A stretch of 64,000 nucleotides of DNA from CAZQFV01 sp964592645 (GCA_964592645.1 CAZQFV010000010.1:62001-126000); one strand, 5' to 3'; positions 53,525-61,822 are shown, numbered from the stretch's first letter. The notes: a model not told the origin generated them from the letters alone. Numbers and translations: made by a program.

Positions 53525-54037
53525 ATAAGCGAGCGGTTGCGCGTCAACACACGGATACGGGCTCCGGAGGTCCTGCTCATCGGAGCAGACGGTCGACGTA
53601 TCGGCGTGAAACCCCTGCAAGAAGCGCTGAGCCTGGCCGCCGAAGAGGGTATGGACCTTGTCGAGGTAGATCCGCAGGCCAGCCCGCCGGTCTGTCGGAT
53701 GCTCGACTACGGCAAGTTCCGCTACGAGCAGACCAAGCGCGAAAGGGCCGCCCGGAAACGGCAGCGAACGGTGGATATCAAGGAGGTACGGCTGCGCCCC
53801 AAGATTGGCGAGCACGACCTCCAGATCAAGGTGACCCAGGCCCGCCGCTTCATCGAGGAGGGCAACCGGGTCAAGGTGACCCTCCGCTTCCGCGGCCGTG
53901 AGTGGACCCACGGCGACATCGCCGAGAACCTGCTCAAGCAGGTGGCCACTGCCCTGGGAGATGTGTCCATCGTCGAGCAGCAGCCCACCGCCGGCGGGCG
54001 GGACCTGGTGATGCTGTTGGCCCCGAAGAAAGGCTAG
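53525..54037 (+). CDS. infC: Translation initiation factor IF-3, ATA start codon
   Basis: 170 residues. Mature-type start 'ISERLRVNTRIRAPEVLLIG', linker 'YGKFRYEQTKRERAARKRQR', C-terminal domain 'EVRLRPKIGEHDLQIKVTQA' and 'EGNRVKVTLRFRGREWTHGD'. No ATG, GTG or TTG lies near the protein's natural beginning. The ribosome site AAGGAGG (53511-53517) is spaced correctly for ATA at 53525-53527. IF-3 rejects non-canonical starts, and rare AUU/AUA starts are how infC regulates itself in other bacteria. A TTG at 53426 in the same frame lies inside the promoter and is rejected. Confidence 0.93.
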   Translation: MSERLRVNTRIRAPEVLLIGADGRRIGVKPLQEALSLAAEEGMDLVEVDPQASPPVCRMLDYGKFRYEQTKRERAARKRQRTVDIKEVRLRPKIGEHDLQIKVTQARRFIEEGNRVKVTLRFRGREWTHGDIAENLLKQVATALGDVSIVEQQPTAGGRDLVMLLAPKKG

Positions 54038-54140
54038 GCGGTTCCACCCCGGATATTCCGATTGCCGCCTGTCCACCCCGCCCATCTTGCCGCGGGGGAG
54101 GATGGCGAGATAGGTTCTACTGTCGCTCAAGGAGGTTGCT

Positions 54141-54500
54141 TTGCCACGGGTAAAACGAGGTATAACGGTACGCCGCCGCCACGACAAGGTGCGCGAGCAG
54201 TCCAAGGGCTTTCGCGGTGGTCGCCACCGCATCTACAAGACGGCCCACGAGGCCGCGATGCGCTCGCTGGCCCACGCCTACAAGGGCCGCCGCACGCGCA
54301 AGCGGGACATGCGCACGCTATGGATCCTGCGCATCAACGCCGCCGCCCGGCAGTTGGGCACGACCTACGGCCGGCTCATTCACGGCTTGACCATGGCCGG
54401 CATCGCGCTGGACCGCAAAGTGCTGGCCGACATGGCCGTGAACGACCCCCGCGCCTTTGCCCAGGTGGTGGAAAAGGCCAAGGCTGCCCAGCAGGGATGA
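54141..54500 (+). CDS. rplT: 50S ribosomal protein L20
   Basis: 119 residues; TTG start behind AAGGAGGTTGCT. It has the typical 'MPRVKRGITVRRRHDKV', 'AKGFRGGRHR'-like basic N-terminus (here 'SKGFRGGRHRIYKTAHEA') and 'YKGRRTRKRDMRTLWILRIN'. It binds 23S rRNA early in 50S assembly. In most bacteria rpmI (L35) lies between infC and rplT; here only 103 nt separate them, with a small CCCCGC/GCGGGG hairpin (54075-54096) and no room for L35. The stop overlaps the trmH start (ATGA). Confidence 0.96.
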   Translation: MPRVKRGITVRRRHDKVREQSKGFRGGRHRIYKTAHEAAMRSLAHAYKGRRTRKRDMRTLWILRINAAARQLGTTYGRLIHGLTMAGIALDRKVLADMAVNDPRAFAQVVEKAKAAQQG

Positions 54501-55285
54501 ACTGCATCAGCAGTCCCGAAAACCCGAAAGTCAAAGAGATGCGCTCGCTCCACCGCCGCTCCGCGCGGTACGGCGAGCGCCTCTTTCTCGTCGAGGGGGT
54601 CCGCCTGGTAGAGGAGGCCCTGGCGGCCGGCCTGCCGCTGCGCCTGGCCTTCTGCGTCCCCGAGCGGCTACAGGAGACGGAGCGCGGGCAGGCCCTGCTC
54701 TCCCGGCTCGAGCCCTCGCCGGCCGCCTTTCGCACCACCCCAGCCCTCCTGGACAGCATGGCCGACACGGTGACCCCCCAGGGCGTCGTCGCCGCCGTGC
54801 CGCTCCCGGAGCTGCCCGCGCGGCCCGGTGGGCTGCTGCTCGTCCTCGATGGGCTGCGCGATCCCGGCAACTGCGGGACGATCCTGCGGACCGCCGAGGC
54901 GGCCGGGGTGAGCCTGGTCTACTGCGCCCCGGGCACCGTGGACCCGTTCAGCCCCAAGGTCGTGCGCGCCGGCATGGGGGCCCACTTTCACCTGCCACTG
55001 CGCGTCGCCCGGGGCTGGTCCGAGATCGCCGCCGCGCTGGCCGGCCGGCAGGTCCTGCTGGCCGAGGTCCACGGTGGCCGGCCCTACGATGCCGTGGACT
55101 GGGGCCGGCCCACCGCCCTGATCGTCGGCGGCGAGGCCACGGGCCCCGGGGAAGAAGCGCGCCGCCTGGCCACCGGTTCCGTCTCCATCCCCATGGCCGG
55201 GGCCGCCGAATCGCTCAACGCCGCCGTGGCCGCGGGTATCTTGCTCTTTGCCGCGCTGCGGCAAAGGCAAGAGCCCCATCGATAA
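54497..55285 (+). CDS. TrmH/SpoU-family RNA 2'-O-methyltransferase
   Basis: 262 residues. A short substrate-binding N-terminal domain ('RLFLVEGVRLVEEALAAGL') precedes the SPOUT domain with its three motifs: 'LDGLRDPGNCGTILRTAEAA', 'ALIVGGEATGPG' and 'VSIPMAGAAESLNAAVAAGI', which form the knotted SAM site. It methylates a ribose in rRNA or tRNA; such genes are often next to rplT or pheS. ATG overlaps the rplT stop by 4 nt, so the pair is coupled. Confidence 0.93.
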   Translation: MNCISSPENPKVKEMRSLHRRSARYGERLFLVEGVRLVEEALAAGLPLRLAFCVPERLQETERGQALLSRLEPSPAAFRTTPALLDSMADTVTPQGVVAAVPLPELPARPGGLLLVLDGLRDPGNCGTILRTAEAAGVSLVYCAPGTVDPFSPKVVRAGMGAHFHLPLRVARGWSEIAAALAGRQVLLAEVHGGRPYDAVDWGRPTALIVGGEATGPGEEARRLATGSVSIPMAGAAESLNAAVAAGILLFAALRQRQEPHR

Positions 55286-55294
55286 GCCCTGTCT

Positions 55295-55357
55295 ACCAAA
55301 GGCACGAAGAACTGCTGTTTGTTGCCCGTGGTCCTATCCTTCTTCGTGCCTTGGTGG
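55295..55357. repeat. ACCAAAGGCACGAAGAA inverted repeat (class A)
   Basis: ACCAAAGGCACGAAGAA (55295-55311) and TTCTTCGTGCCTTGGTGG (55340-55357) form a near-perfect long stem in the gap between trmH-like and DUF4129 genes. The same core occurs at about 44210-44230 and 578-611, with a half copy at 11033-11058. Confidence 0.65.
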
Positions 55358-55375
55358 TCAAACGGAGACCACACC

Positions 55376-56239
55376 GTGACGGAGCGTCGGCGTCTCTGGG
55401 TGCTCCTCTCCCTGGGCGGGGCCATCGTCGCCCTCCTCGTCCTGGCCGCCGGCCTGCCCCACACCGAGCTGCTGCCCGGCCGGCCTTTCTACATCGGCGA
55501 GCCGCCCACGCCGACGCCCACCCCGGGGGCCGCCGCCGACACCGCCGACCGCTCCTTCGCCCTGGAGTTGGCCTTCACCCTGATCCTCTGGATCGGCGCC
55601 CCGCTGCTGCTGGCCTCTATCGTCTGGGCCATCCTGCGCAAGAAGCGCGAGTACCTGCTCACCCTGCTCATCGTACTGGCCTGGGCCGCGCTGATCGTCT
55701 ACCTGCAGGTCAACGTCGTCAACCAACCCGGCACGCTGTGGAACACCTCGTCCGAGGCCACGCCGGAGGAGGTCGCGTCCCAGGAGCCGACCGACGTGTT
55801 CCAGCCCAACGCCCCCGACTGGCTGGTCTATGCGGCCAGCGCCGGGCTGGCCGTGCTGCTGCTGGTGGCCGCCCGCACGGTCTGGCAGGCGTTGAGCGCG
55901 CGGCGGCGCCGGCCGCTGGAGCTCCTGTCCAAGGAAGCCCAGCGCACCGTGGAGGAGATCGGCGCCGGTGCCGATTGGCGGGACGCCGTGCGCCGGTGCT
56001 ACGCCGAGATGTGCCGGACGCTGCAGAAGGGACGTGGCCTGGCCCGCCAGGCGTCGATGACCCCCAGCGAGTTCGTCGCTCACCTGCAGGAGGCCGGCCT
56101 CCCGGTGGGACATATCCAGCGCCTCACGCACCTCTTTGAACTGGTGCGCTACGGCGGCCGGAGCGCCGGCGAGCCGGAGGAAGCCGAGGCCCTGGCCTGC
56201 CTCCGGGCCATCGCCGAGCTGTGCCGGGGGCAGCCATGA
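55376..56239 (+). CDS. DUF4129-domain membrane protein
   Basis: 287 residues from GTG 55376 (GGAG 8 nt upstream). Membrane helices lie at about 8-28, 62-85, 92-113 and 143-165. The C-terminal cytoplasmic DUF4129 region reads 'DWRDAVRRCYAEMCRTLQKG', 'MTPSEFVAHLQEAGLP' and 'LTHLFELVRYGG'. Such proteins occur in operons with DUF58, MoxR and transglutaminase genes. It begins a four-gene set in which each start overlaps the previous stop by 4 nt. Function is unknown. Confidence 0.85.
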   Translation: MTERRRLWVLLSLGGAIVALLVLAAGLPHTELLPGRPFYIGEPPTPTPTPGAAADTADRSFALELAFTLILWIGAPLLLASIVWAILRKKREYLLTLLIVLAWAALIVYLQVNVVNQPGTLWNTSSEATPEEVASQEPTDVFQPNAPDWLVYAASAGLAVLLLVAARTVWQALSARRRRPLELLSKEAQRTVEEIGAGADWRDAVRRCYAEMCRTLQKGRGLARQASMTPSEFVAHLQEAGLPVGHIQRLTHLFELVRYGGRSAGEPEEAEALACLRAIAELCRGQP

Positions 56240-56868
56240 AGGCCGGCCGGCTCGCCGGATCCCTTTCCGACAGACGTGGCCGCTACATCGCGGCAGCGCT
56301 GTTCCTCCTGGCGATCGCCCTCCTGGCAGTGCTCTTCCGCGACATGGCCCGCCAGATCGTCGTCCTGCCGGCCCTCTACCTGTTCTGGCTGCTGGGCCTC
56401 CTGGGACGCTCCATCCCCCAGGCCCTCATCTGGGGCATCTTTGTCATCGTCGCCCTGCGCGTCGCCGTGGGCGCGCTCCTCGTCCGCCGGCGGCGGATAG
56501 AGACCCTGCCCCATCACCACGGCACGGAGCACTGGGGCCGGGCGCGCACCTGGTCGAAATGGGTCGAGCTGTCGGCCCACGGCGGGTACGACCGGCGCCG
56601 CCTGGCACGGCAGCTCTCCGAACTGGCGCTGGCCGTCCTGGCGCAGCGCGAGTACCTGCCGCCCGACCAGGCCCGGGCCGCCCTGGAAGCGGGCACGCTT
56701 GCCGTCCCACCGGCGGTGCGCGCCTACCTGCTCGCCGCCCTGGCCACGCCCCCGGCGCGGCGCCTGGCCTGGCTGCGCGAGCGTCTGTGGGGCCGGCCGA
56801 ACTCCCTGGAGCTGGAGACCGCCGAGATCGTGCGCTTCTTGGAGAACGCGACAGGAGAGAACCGATGA
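56236..56868 (+). CDS. Membrane protein in DUF4129/DUF58 operon
   Basis: 210 residues; ATG overlaps the DUF4129 stop (ATGA). Two or three helices lie in the first 80 residues ('YIAAALFLLAIALLAVLF', 'IVVLPALYLFWLLGLLG', 'IWGIFVIVALRVAVGALL'), then a soluble helical part with 'LARQLSELALAVLAQREYLP' and 'FLENATGENR'. I do not recognise a family. The tight coupling on both sides suggests a partner of the DUF58 protein. Confidence 0.8.
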   Translation: MKAGRLAGSLSDRRGRYIAAALFLLAIALLAVLFRDMARQIVVLPALYLFWLLGLLGRSIPQALIWGIFVIVALRVAVGALLVRRRRIETLPHHHGTEHWGRARTWSKWVELSAHGGYDRRRLARQLSELALAVLAQREYLPPDQARAALEAGTLAVPPAVRAYLLAALATPPARRLAWLRERLWGRPNSLELETAEIVRFLENATGENR

Positions 56869-58151
56869 AGCGCTTCTTCCTGCTCGGGGTGCTGGCCTTT
56901 GCCTTGATCCTGGTGGGGCTGGGGGCGATGCGGGGCGGGCTGCTGCTGCTGGCCCTGCCCCTGCTTCTCTACCTGGGAGCGGGCCTGCTCTGGGGACCGC
57001 AGCGGCCGGCGCTGCTGATCTCCCGCCGCCTGCAGCACGGGCGCTTCTTCGCCGGCGATCCCGTCCACGTCACCCTGGAAGTGGTCAACGATGGCCTTCC
57101 CCTGGAGCAGGTGGGCATCGAGGATCCGGTGGGACAGTGCTTCGAGGTCCGGGAAGGAGAGACGCGCCTGCTCACCGCCCTGCCGGCCGGAGGCCGGGCC
57201 GAGATCTCGTACACGGTGTCTGCCCGGCGCGGGCAGTACCGCTTCCCGGACGTGCTGGTGACGGCGAGCGACAACCTGGGGCTGTTTCGCTGGCAAGGGC
57301 GCATAGAGGTGCCCACACGGCTGGTCGTCTATCCCGAGTTGCCGCGCTTCCGCCGCGTGCGCATCCGGCCGGCCCGGACGCTGGCCTACGCCGGCCCGGT
57401 GCCGGCCCGCCGCGGCGGCGCGGGCATCGAGTTCTTTGGCCTGCGCGCCTACCAGCCAGGCGATCCGCTGCGCTGGATCAACTGGAAGGCCAGCTCGCGG
57501 CACGAGCAGGCCCTCTTCACCAACGAGTACGAGCAGGACCGCATGGCCAACATCGGCCTGATCCTGGACACACGGCTGCGCAGCGATATCCGCCGGGAGC
57601 AAGAGGCGCTGTTCGAATATGCTGTCCAGGCCACGGCCGGGCTGGCCGGCGCCTTCCTGGACGACGGCAACCGTGTCGGGCTGCTGCTGTACGGGCGGGT
57701 CATGGACTGGACCTTTCCCGGCTATGGCAAGGTGCAACGGGAGCGCATCCTGGCGGCCCTGGCCCGGGCGCAGCCCGGCGAGAGCATGGTCTTTGACCGC
57801 CTGGACAACCTGCCGGTACGTTTCTTCCCGCCGCGCTCGCAGTTGATCCTGGTCAGCCCGCTCTTTCCCGACGACCTGCCCACCCTAGTCCGCCTGCGGG
57901 CCCGCGGCTATGCGCTGCTCGTCGTCAGCCCCGACCCCGTCTCCTTCGAGCAGCGGGGCGCGCCGGCAGAGGGGCCCCGGGCCCTGGGCGGGCGCATCGC
58001 GCGGGTGGAGCGGGATGTGCTGCTGCGGCGGCTGCGGCAGGCCGGCATCCAGGTGTTGGACTGGCCGGTGGAGCGTCCGCTGGACGCGGTGGTGCGGGCG
58101 GCGCTGACCCCGGCGCCATCCTGGCATCGGGCGGTGGGGGTGGAGCTATGA
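56865..58151 (+). CDS. DUF58-domain protein
   Basis: 428 residues; ATG overlaps the previous stop. Two N-terminal helices (about 4-45), a beta-rich segment ('FFAGDPVHVTLEVVNDGLPL', 'RRGQYRFPDVLVTASDNLGL'), then the DUF58 signature 'FFGLRAYQPGDPLRWINWKA' followed by a vWA-like domain ('IGLILDTRLRSD', 'VGLLLYGRVMDWT'). DUF58 proteins normally work with a MoxR AAA ATPase, but none is adjacent here. Role unknown, likely envelope-related. Confidence 0.92.
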   Translation: MKRFFLLGVLAFALILVGLGAMRGGLLLLALPLLLYLGAGLLWGPQRPALLISRRLQHGRFFAGDPVHVTLEVVNDGLPLEQVGIEDPVGQCFEVREGETRLLTALPAGGRAEISYTVSARRGQYRFPDVLVTASDNLGLFRWQGRIEVPTRLVVYPELPRFRRVRIRPARTLAYAGPVPARRGGAGIEFFGLRAYQPGDPLRWINWKASSRHEQALFTNEYEQDRMANIGLILDTRLRSDIRREQEALFEYAVQATAGLAGAFLDDGNRVGLLLYGRVMDWTFPGYGKVQRERILAALARAQPGESMVFDRLDNLPVRFFPPRSQLILVSPLFPDDLPTLVRLRARGYALLVVSPDPVSFEQRGAPAEGPRALGGRIARVERDVLLRRLRQAGIQVLDWPVERPLDAVVRAALTPAPSWHRAVGVEL

Positions 58152-58645
58152 CGCTGGCGCTCTATGTGGTCTGCACAGTGGCCGCGGCCGGCACGCTGGC
58201 CGTGGTCTATGCCGCAGGAGGCTGGTGGCCCCTGGCCCTGGCCGCGGCGGCCGTAGGGCTGCTTTGGCTGCTCGGCACCTGGCGCGGCTGGGCCTGGAGC
58301 GGCCCCCTGGGGCTACTGCTTTTGGTGTCCGGCGCAGCCGGCGCCTTCCTGCTCGGCGGGGGGCTGGGAGGGCCGCTCGCCACCGTGGTGGCCGCACTCT
58401 GCGCCTGGGACCTGGAACACCTACTGCGCCTGCTGCAAAGCGCGGCGCTCCAGCCGGCCGACGGCCGGCTGGAGCGCCGCCACCTGCTGCGCTTGCTGCT
58501 CGTGGCGCTGGCGAGCATAGGACTGGCCGGGGGAGGGGCGCTGCTGTCGCTGCCGATGGGGACCGGGATCGCCCTGCTCCTGGCGCTGCTGGCCGTCTGC
58601 GGCGTCGGGGAGGTAGTGGCCTTCTTCCGGCGGGAGAGCGATTAG
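58148..58645 (+). CDS. Multi-spanning membrane protein, last gene of the DUF58 operon
   Basis: 165 residues, ATG overlapping the DUF58 stop by 4 nt. Five or so hydrophobic stretches ('LALYVVCTVAAAGTLAVVYA', 'WPLALAAAAVGLLWLLG', 'GPLGLLLLVSGAAGAFLLGG', 'LLLVALASIGLAGGGALLSL', 'IALLLALLAVCGVGEVVAFF'). No family is recognised. Its stop abuts the smpB stop with no gap. Confidence 0.8.
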   Translation: MTLALYVVCTVAAAGTLAVVYAAGGWWPLALAAAAVGLLWLLGTWRGWAWSGPLGLLLLVSGAAGAFLLGGGLGGPLATVVAALCAWDLEHLLRLLQSAALQPADGRLERRHLLRLLLVALASIGLAGGGALLSLPMGTGIALLLALLAVCGVGEVVAFFRRESD

Positions 58646-59119
58646 CTACCTTCCTCGCTCCCGCCACTCACGTTCCATCTCGCGGCGGGCGTCGCGCTTG
58701 GCGATGGCCTCGCGGCGGTCGTGTACCTTGCGCCCGCGGCACAGCCCCAGCTCCACCTTGGCCCAACGGCCCTTGACGTACAGGCGCAGGGGCACCACCG
58801 TCAGCCCGGCCGCCTCCACCTTGCCGCGCAGCCGGCGCACCTCGCGGCGATGGAGCAGCAGCTTGCGCGGGCGGTTGGGGTCGTGGCCAAAGTGGCGGCC
58901 GGCCTCGGCGTAGGGGGCGATGTGCACGTCCAGCAGCCACAGCTCCTCGTCGCGCACCCGGGCGTAGCCGCCGCGCAGGTTGACCTGCCCGGCGCGGATC
59001 GACTTGATCTCCGACCCGACCAGGACCAGGCCGGCCTCGAACGTCTCCAGGACGTCGTACTCGTGCCGCGCCTGGCGGTTGACGGCCACCGTCTTTTCGT
59101 AGGAACGCTCTGGGGGCAT
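58646..59119 (-). CDS. smpB: SsrA-binding protein
   Basis: 157 residues. 'KTVAVNRQARHEYDVLETFE', 'VGSEIKSIRAGQVNLRGGYA' and 'YAEAGRHFGHDPNRPRKLLL' are SmpB signatures; the tail 'KVHDRREAIAKRDARREMER' enters the mRNA channel. It brings tmRNA to stalled ribosomes. No tmRNA gene (ssrA) is in the window. The start is ATG 59119; the longer open frame upstream crosses an intergenic repeat. Confidence 0.96.
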   Translation of the reverse strand: MPPERSYEKTVAVNRQARHEYDVLETFEAGLVLVGSEIKSIRAGQVNLRGGYARVRDEELWLLDVHIAPYAEAGRHFGHDPNRPRKLLLHRREVRRLRGKVEAAGLTVVPLRLYVKGRWAKVELGLCRGRKVHDRREAIAKRDARREMEREWRERGR

Positions 59120-59131
59120 AGTAGTCGGCGA

Positions 59132-59149
59132 TTGGCAGTTCACTGCCAA
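59132..59149. repeat. TTGGCAGT-TC-ACTGCCAA palindrome
   Basis: A perfect 8-bp inverted repeat between the cyclophilin gene and smpB, related in sequence to the CAGTTGCCAGT units at 47013-47080. Confidence 0.45.
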
Positions 59150-59157
59150 CCGATCTT

Positions 59158-59709
59158 TTACTTGTCCTCTATACGCACCCGCGTCATGACATCGCCCTTC
59201 TGGATCTTTTTCACGACATCCAATGAGCCGCCACAGTCGCCAAAGACGGTGTAGGCACCGTCGAGTTGGGGCGTGGCGGCCAGGGTGATGTAGAACTGGC
59301 TGCCGCTGGAGGCGCGGGTCGGGTTGTACTGGTCGCCCACCCGGGCGGCGGCCAGCGCGCCGGCGGTGTGCGGCAGGTTGATCTCGGCGGGGACGGTGTA
59401 GCCGATATCGCCCGTGGCGTCGTTGGTGGGGCTGCCCCCCTGGATGACAAAGCCCGCTTCCACGCGGAAAAAGGTCTTGCCGTCGTAAAAGCCCTCCTTG
59501 GCCAGCTTCTCGAAGTTGGCTACGGTCTGAGGGGCCACGTCGGGCCGCAGGACACAGGTGATGATCCCCCGCGGCGTCTCGATGATCGCCAGCTTCTGGC
59601 CCGTTCCGGATATGGGCGGCAGGGTCGGGGGGATGTAGACGCCGCCGGCCGTACAGCCGGCCGACGCCAGGACCATCATCACCAGGAAGAAGGTTACCGC
59701 TCGTTTCAT
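59158..59709 (-). CDS. Peptidyl-prolyl isomerase (cyclophilin type), lipoprotein
   Basis: 183 residues; ATG follows GTAGGAGGCGCTG. The lipobox 'VLASAGC' (Cys19) places it on the outer side of the membrane. The cyclophilin core includes 'ANFEKLAKEGFYDGKTFFRV', 'FVIQGGSPTNDATGDIGY' and 'SGSQFYITLAATPQLDGAYT'. It would catalyse proline isomerisation in exported proteins, fitting the many secreted proteins here. smpB follows by 38 nt. Confidence 0.93.
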   Translation of the reverse strand: MKRAVTFFLVMMVLASAGCTAGGVYIPPTLPPISGTGQKLAIIETPRGIITCVLRPDVAPQTVANFEKLAKEGFYDGKTFFRVEAGFVIQGGSPTNDATGDIGYTVPAEINLPHTAGALAAARVGDQYNPTRASSGSQFYITLAATPQLDGAYTVFGDCGGSLDVVKKIQKGDVMTRVRIEDK

Positions 59710-59748
59710 CAGCGCCTCCTACGGAGATAGGGATCTGCCAAGAAGTTT

Positions 59749-59777
59749 ATTTTACACCAAGTGGGCGCTTCTTTCAA
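59749..59777 (-). promoter_or_regulatory. Promoter of the cyclophilin gene
   Basis: On the minus strand TTGAAA (59777-59772), 17-nt spacer, TAAAAT (59754-59749). It overlaps the end of the RsbT-like gene. Confidence 0.65.
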
Positions 59778-60156
59778 ACGGCTCGGCCGGCGCCAGCCAC
59801 TTGCGCATCACCAGGGCTACGACGCCGGCCTTGCGCTGCTCCACCACGAAACTGCTCATCAGCCGCCGCGCTCCCAGGGACGCCAGCTCCTCGACCGCCG
59901 CCGCTGCCTGTTCGAACGAGACCTCCACCAGGCAGGTGCACTCCAGCCCACGGTTGCTCCCGGCCCGGCAGACGCTAAAGTAGATGCTGCCCCTGTAGGG
60001 TAGGGACCAGTGGGCCACCTCGGAGACCGCCGTGGCGATGCGCGTCTGGTCGGTGACGGCAAAGCCGATCTGCCGGGATAGCTCGCGGGCCTGCTGCCGG
60101 CCCGTGACGACATCATAGTCGCTGCGGATGTCGTACCTTTCCATTCCCAGCGGCAT
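59752..60156 (-). CDS. Degenerate RsbT-like (GHKL ATPase) regulator
   Basis: 134 residues. The first 60 match RsbT-type switch kinases closely ('SDYDVVTGRQQARELSRQIG', 'TDQTRIATAVSEVAHW'). The ATP-site residues are lost: the N-box 'ELARN' is 'EVAHW', the DxGxG box is absent, and the glycine-rich lid is shrunk to 'LASLGARRLMSSF'. It is therefore probably not an active kinase but may still bind a STAS-domain or sensor partner. ATG 60156 is only 4 nt after the methyl-accepting protein stop, so both are coupled. A later start (60144) is possible. Confidence 0.75.
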   Translation of the reverse strand: MPLGMERYDIRSDYDVVTGRQQARELSRQIGFAVTDQTRIATAVSEVAHWSLPYRGSIYFSVCRAGSNRGLECTCLVEVSFEQAAAAVEELASLGARRLMSSFVVEQRKAGVVALVMRKWLAPAEPFERSAHLV

Positions 60157-60160
60157 CGCG

Positions 60161-61822
60161 CTACAACCTGTATTGGGCGACGGCTTCGCGCAGGGTCCGC
60201 GCCAGCTCGTTCAGCGTAACCGCGGCCCGCTCGGCCTGCTGCGTGTTCGCCAGGCTGCGGCTTGTGACCTCCTCGATATTGCTCACAGCCAGCGCGATCT
60301 GCTCCATGCCCAGCAACTGCTGCCCCGCAGCCGCAGAGATCCGGTCGGCGGCTCGGTCCGATTCGATTACGCTCTCGGCCAACTGGCGGATCACCTGCCC
60401 GGCCTGGCCTATCAACCGCAGCCCGGCCTCCGACCCCTTGATTCCCTCCTCGGTGGCCAGCACCGCCGTGTCGACGCCGCTTTGGATCTCGGAGAGCAGT
60501 TCCTTCACCTGCGCCGTCGCCGCGCGGCTCTGCTCGGCCCGCGCCCGCACCTCCCCGGCCACCACGGCAAAGCCGCGCCCGGCCTCCCCGGCGCGGGCGG
60601 CTTCCACAGCGGCGTTCAGCGCCAGCAGGTTCGACTGCGCGGCAATCTGGCTAACCGTGCCGATGATTACGCCGATGGTTTGGGTGCGCTCGGAAAGGGC
60701 CTGGGTGGTGTTGGCGATCGTCTCTACCCGTGTCTGGACCTGCTCCATACCCTGGATGGCCTCGGCCACGGCCTGCTGGCCGACCTGCGCCGTCTCCGCC
60801 GCACGTCGGGCCACCCCGGCCACGACACGGGACTGTTCATCCGTCCGCCCGGCAATCGTCTGCACCTCGGAGATCGTCGCCGAGGCCTCGCTGATAGCCG
60901 CGGCCTGCTGCCCGGCCCCGCTGGCCTGCTCCGTCGTCGCCGCCAGGATGTCGGCCGCGGCCACCCCTAGGTTGTCGGCCACGTCGCGCAGCCGGGCCGT
61001 CATCTGCTGCAAACTGGCGAGCGTCTCGTTCAGACGCTGCCCCAAAACGAACAGTGGATCGTCCTCCTGTTGTCCCTCCAATTGTACCCGCGCCGCCAGG
61101 TTGCCGCGCGCTACCTCGGCCATGCAGGCGACGTACGCCTGGACGGTCGCCAAGAGGTGCGCGGAGCGCTCTGCCAGGGACTCCTGGGCCTCGGCCAGCC
61201 GGCAGTTGGACTCGCGCAGCTCCTGCTCGCGCTGCCGGGCCTGCTTGAACCCGATGGCGTTGCTCATCACCGCGTAGCGCAGCAGCAAGCCGGTGAGCAG
61301 CAGGATAGGGAGCGTCGTCAGCAGGTCCATGGGGCTGGCCGTCTGGGGTGCCGGGACCACCAGGCGGCGCACCTCGGCCCAGTAAGTCCCCACGATTGCC
61401 AGGACGCTCATCCAGGTTATGGCCGTAGCGGCGCCCTCGCCCAGGAGAAGGCCTGACAGGGCGATCAGGAAGGGGTAGATCAGAAACAAGTTCTCGCCGC
61501 TGATGCCGGAGAACATCAGCGACCAAGCCGTGATGACCCCCCAGACGAGCAGGACCAGCAGGACCGCAGCCAGCCGGGTGCGGCCCCGGCGGGCCAGGAA
61601 GAATAGGAACACGCTAAAGGCGGTTATGCCGATGCCCGCCATCCTGGTATAGGCCTCGGCGAGATCGCGGGGAATGCCGAAGAAGATCAGGATCAACAGC
61701 GTCACGATGCCGGTGAAGGAGAGAAAGACGAGCAGGGTAACGTGCAGCAGCCGCGCTGCGCGCGTACGCTCTTCATCTTCAAAGACCGGTGCCGCGAGTA
61801 CCTTTCTGGACCAGGCAATCAT
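60161..61822 (-). CDS. Methyl-accepting chemotaxis-like sensor protein with multi-helix membrane domain
   Basis: 553 residues; ATG 61822 follows GACAGGAGGTTGAG, while the longer frame upstream lacks coding character. Six membrane helices (about 25-195) replace the usual periplasmic ligand domain. A HAMP-like stretch and coiled coil follow ('LARLRDVADNLGVAAADI'-type heptads). The signalling hairpin reads 'IAAQSNLLALNAAVEAARAG' then 'GRGFAVVAGEVRARAEQS'. It may sense membrane or intracellular conditions. No cheA or cheW is near; the partner encoded next is the degenerate RsbT. Confidence 0.88.
   Translation of the reverse strand: MIAWSRKVLAAPVFEDEERTRAARLLHVTLLVFLSFTGIVTLLILIFFGIPRDLAEAYTRMAGIGITAFSVFLFFLARRGRTRLAAVLLVLLVWGVITAWSLMFSGISGENLFLIYPFLIALSGLLLGEGAATAITWMSVLAIVGTYWAEVRRLVVPAPQTASPMDLLTTLPILLLTGLLLRYAVMSNAIGFKQARQREQELRESNCRLAEAQESLAERSAHLLATVQAYVACMAEVARGNLAARVQLEGQQEDDPLFVLGQRLNETLASLQQMTARLRDVADNLGVAAADILAATTEQASGAGQQAAAISEASATISEVQTIAGRTDEQSRVVAGVARRAAETAQVGQQAVAEAIQGMEQVQTRVETIANTTQALSERTQTIGVIIGTVSQIAAQSNLLALNAAVEAARAGEAGRGFAVVAGEVRARAEQSRAATAQVKELLSEIQSGVDTAVLATEEGIKGSEAGLRLIGQAGQVIRQLAESVIESDRAADRISAAAGQQLLGMEQIALAVSNIEEVTSRSLANTQQAERAAVTLNELARTLREAVAQYRL

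Noticed and set aside
49958..54232. 1424-residue minus-strand frame spanning the peptidase, sigma factor and infC genes
   Set aside because: It crosses terminators and promoters and is the antisense of five recognisable genes.
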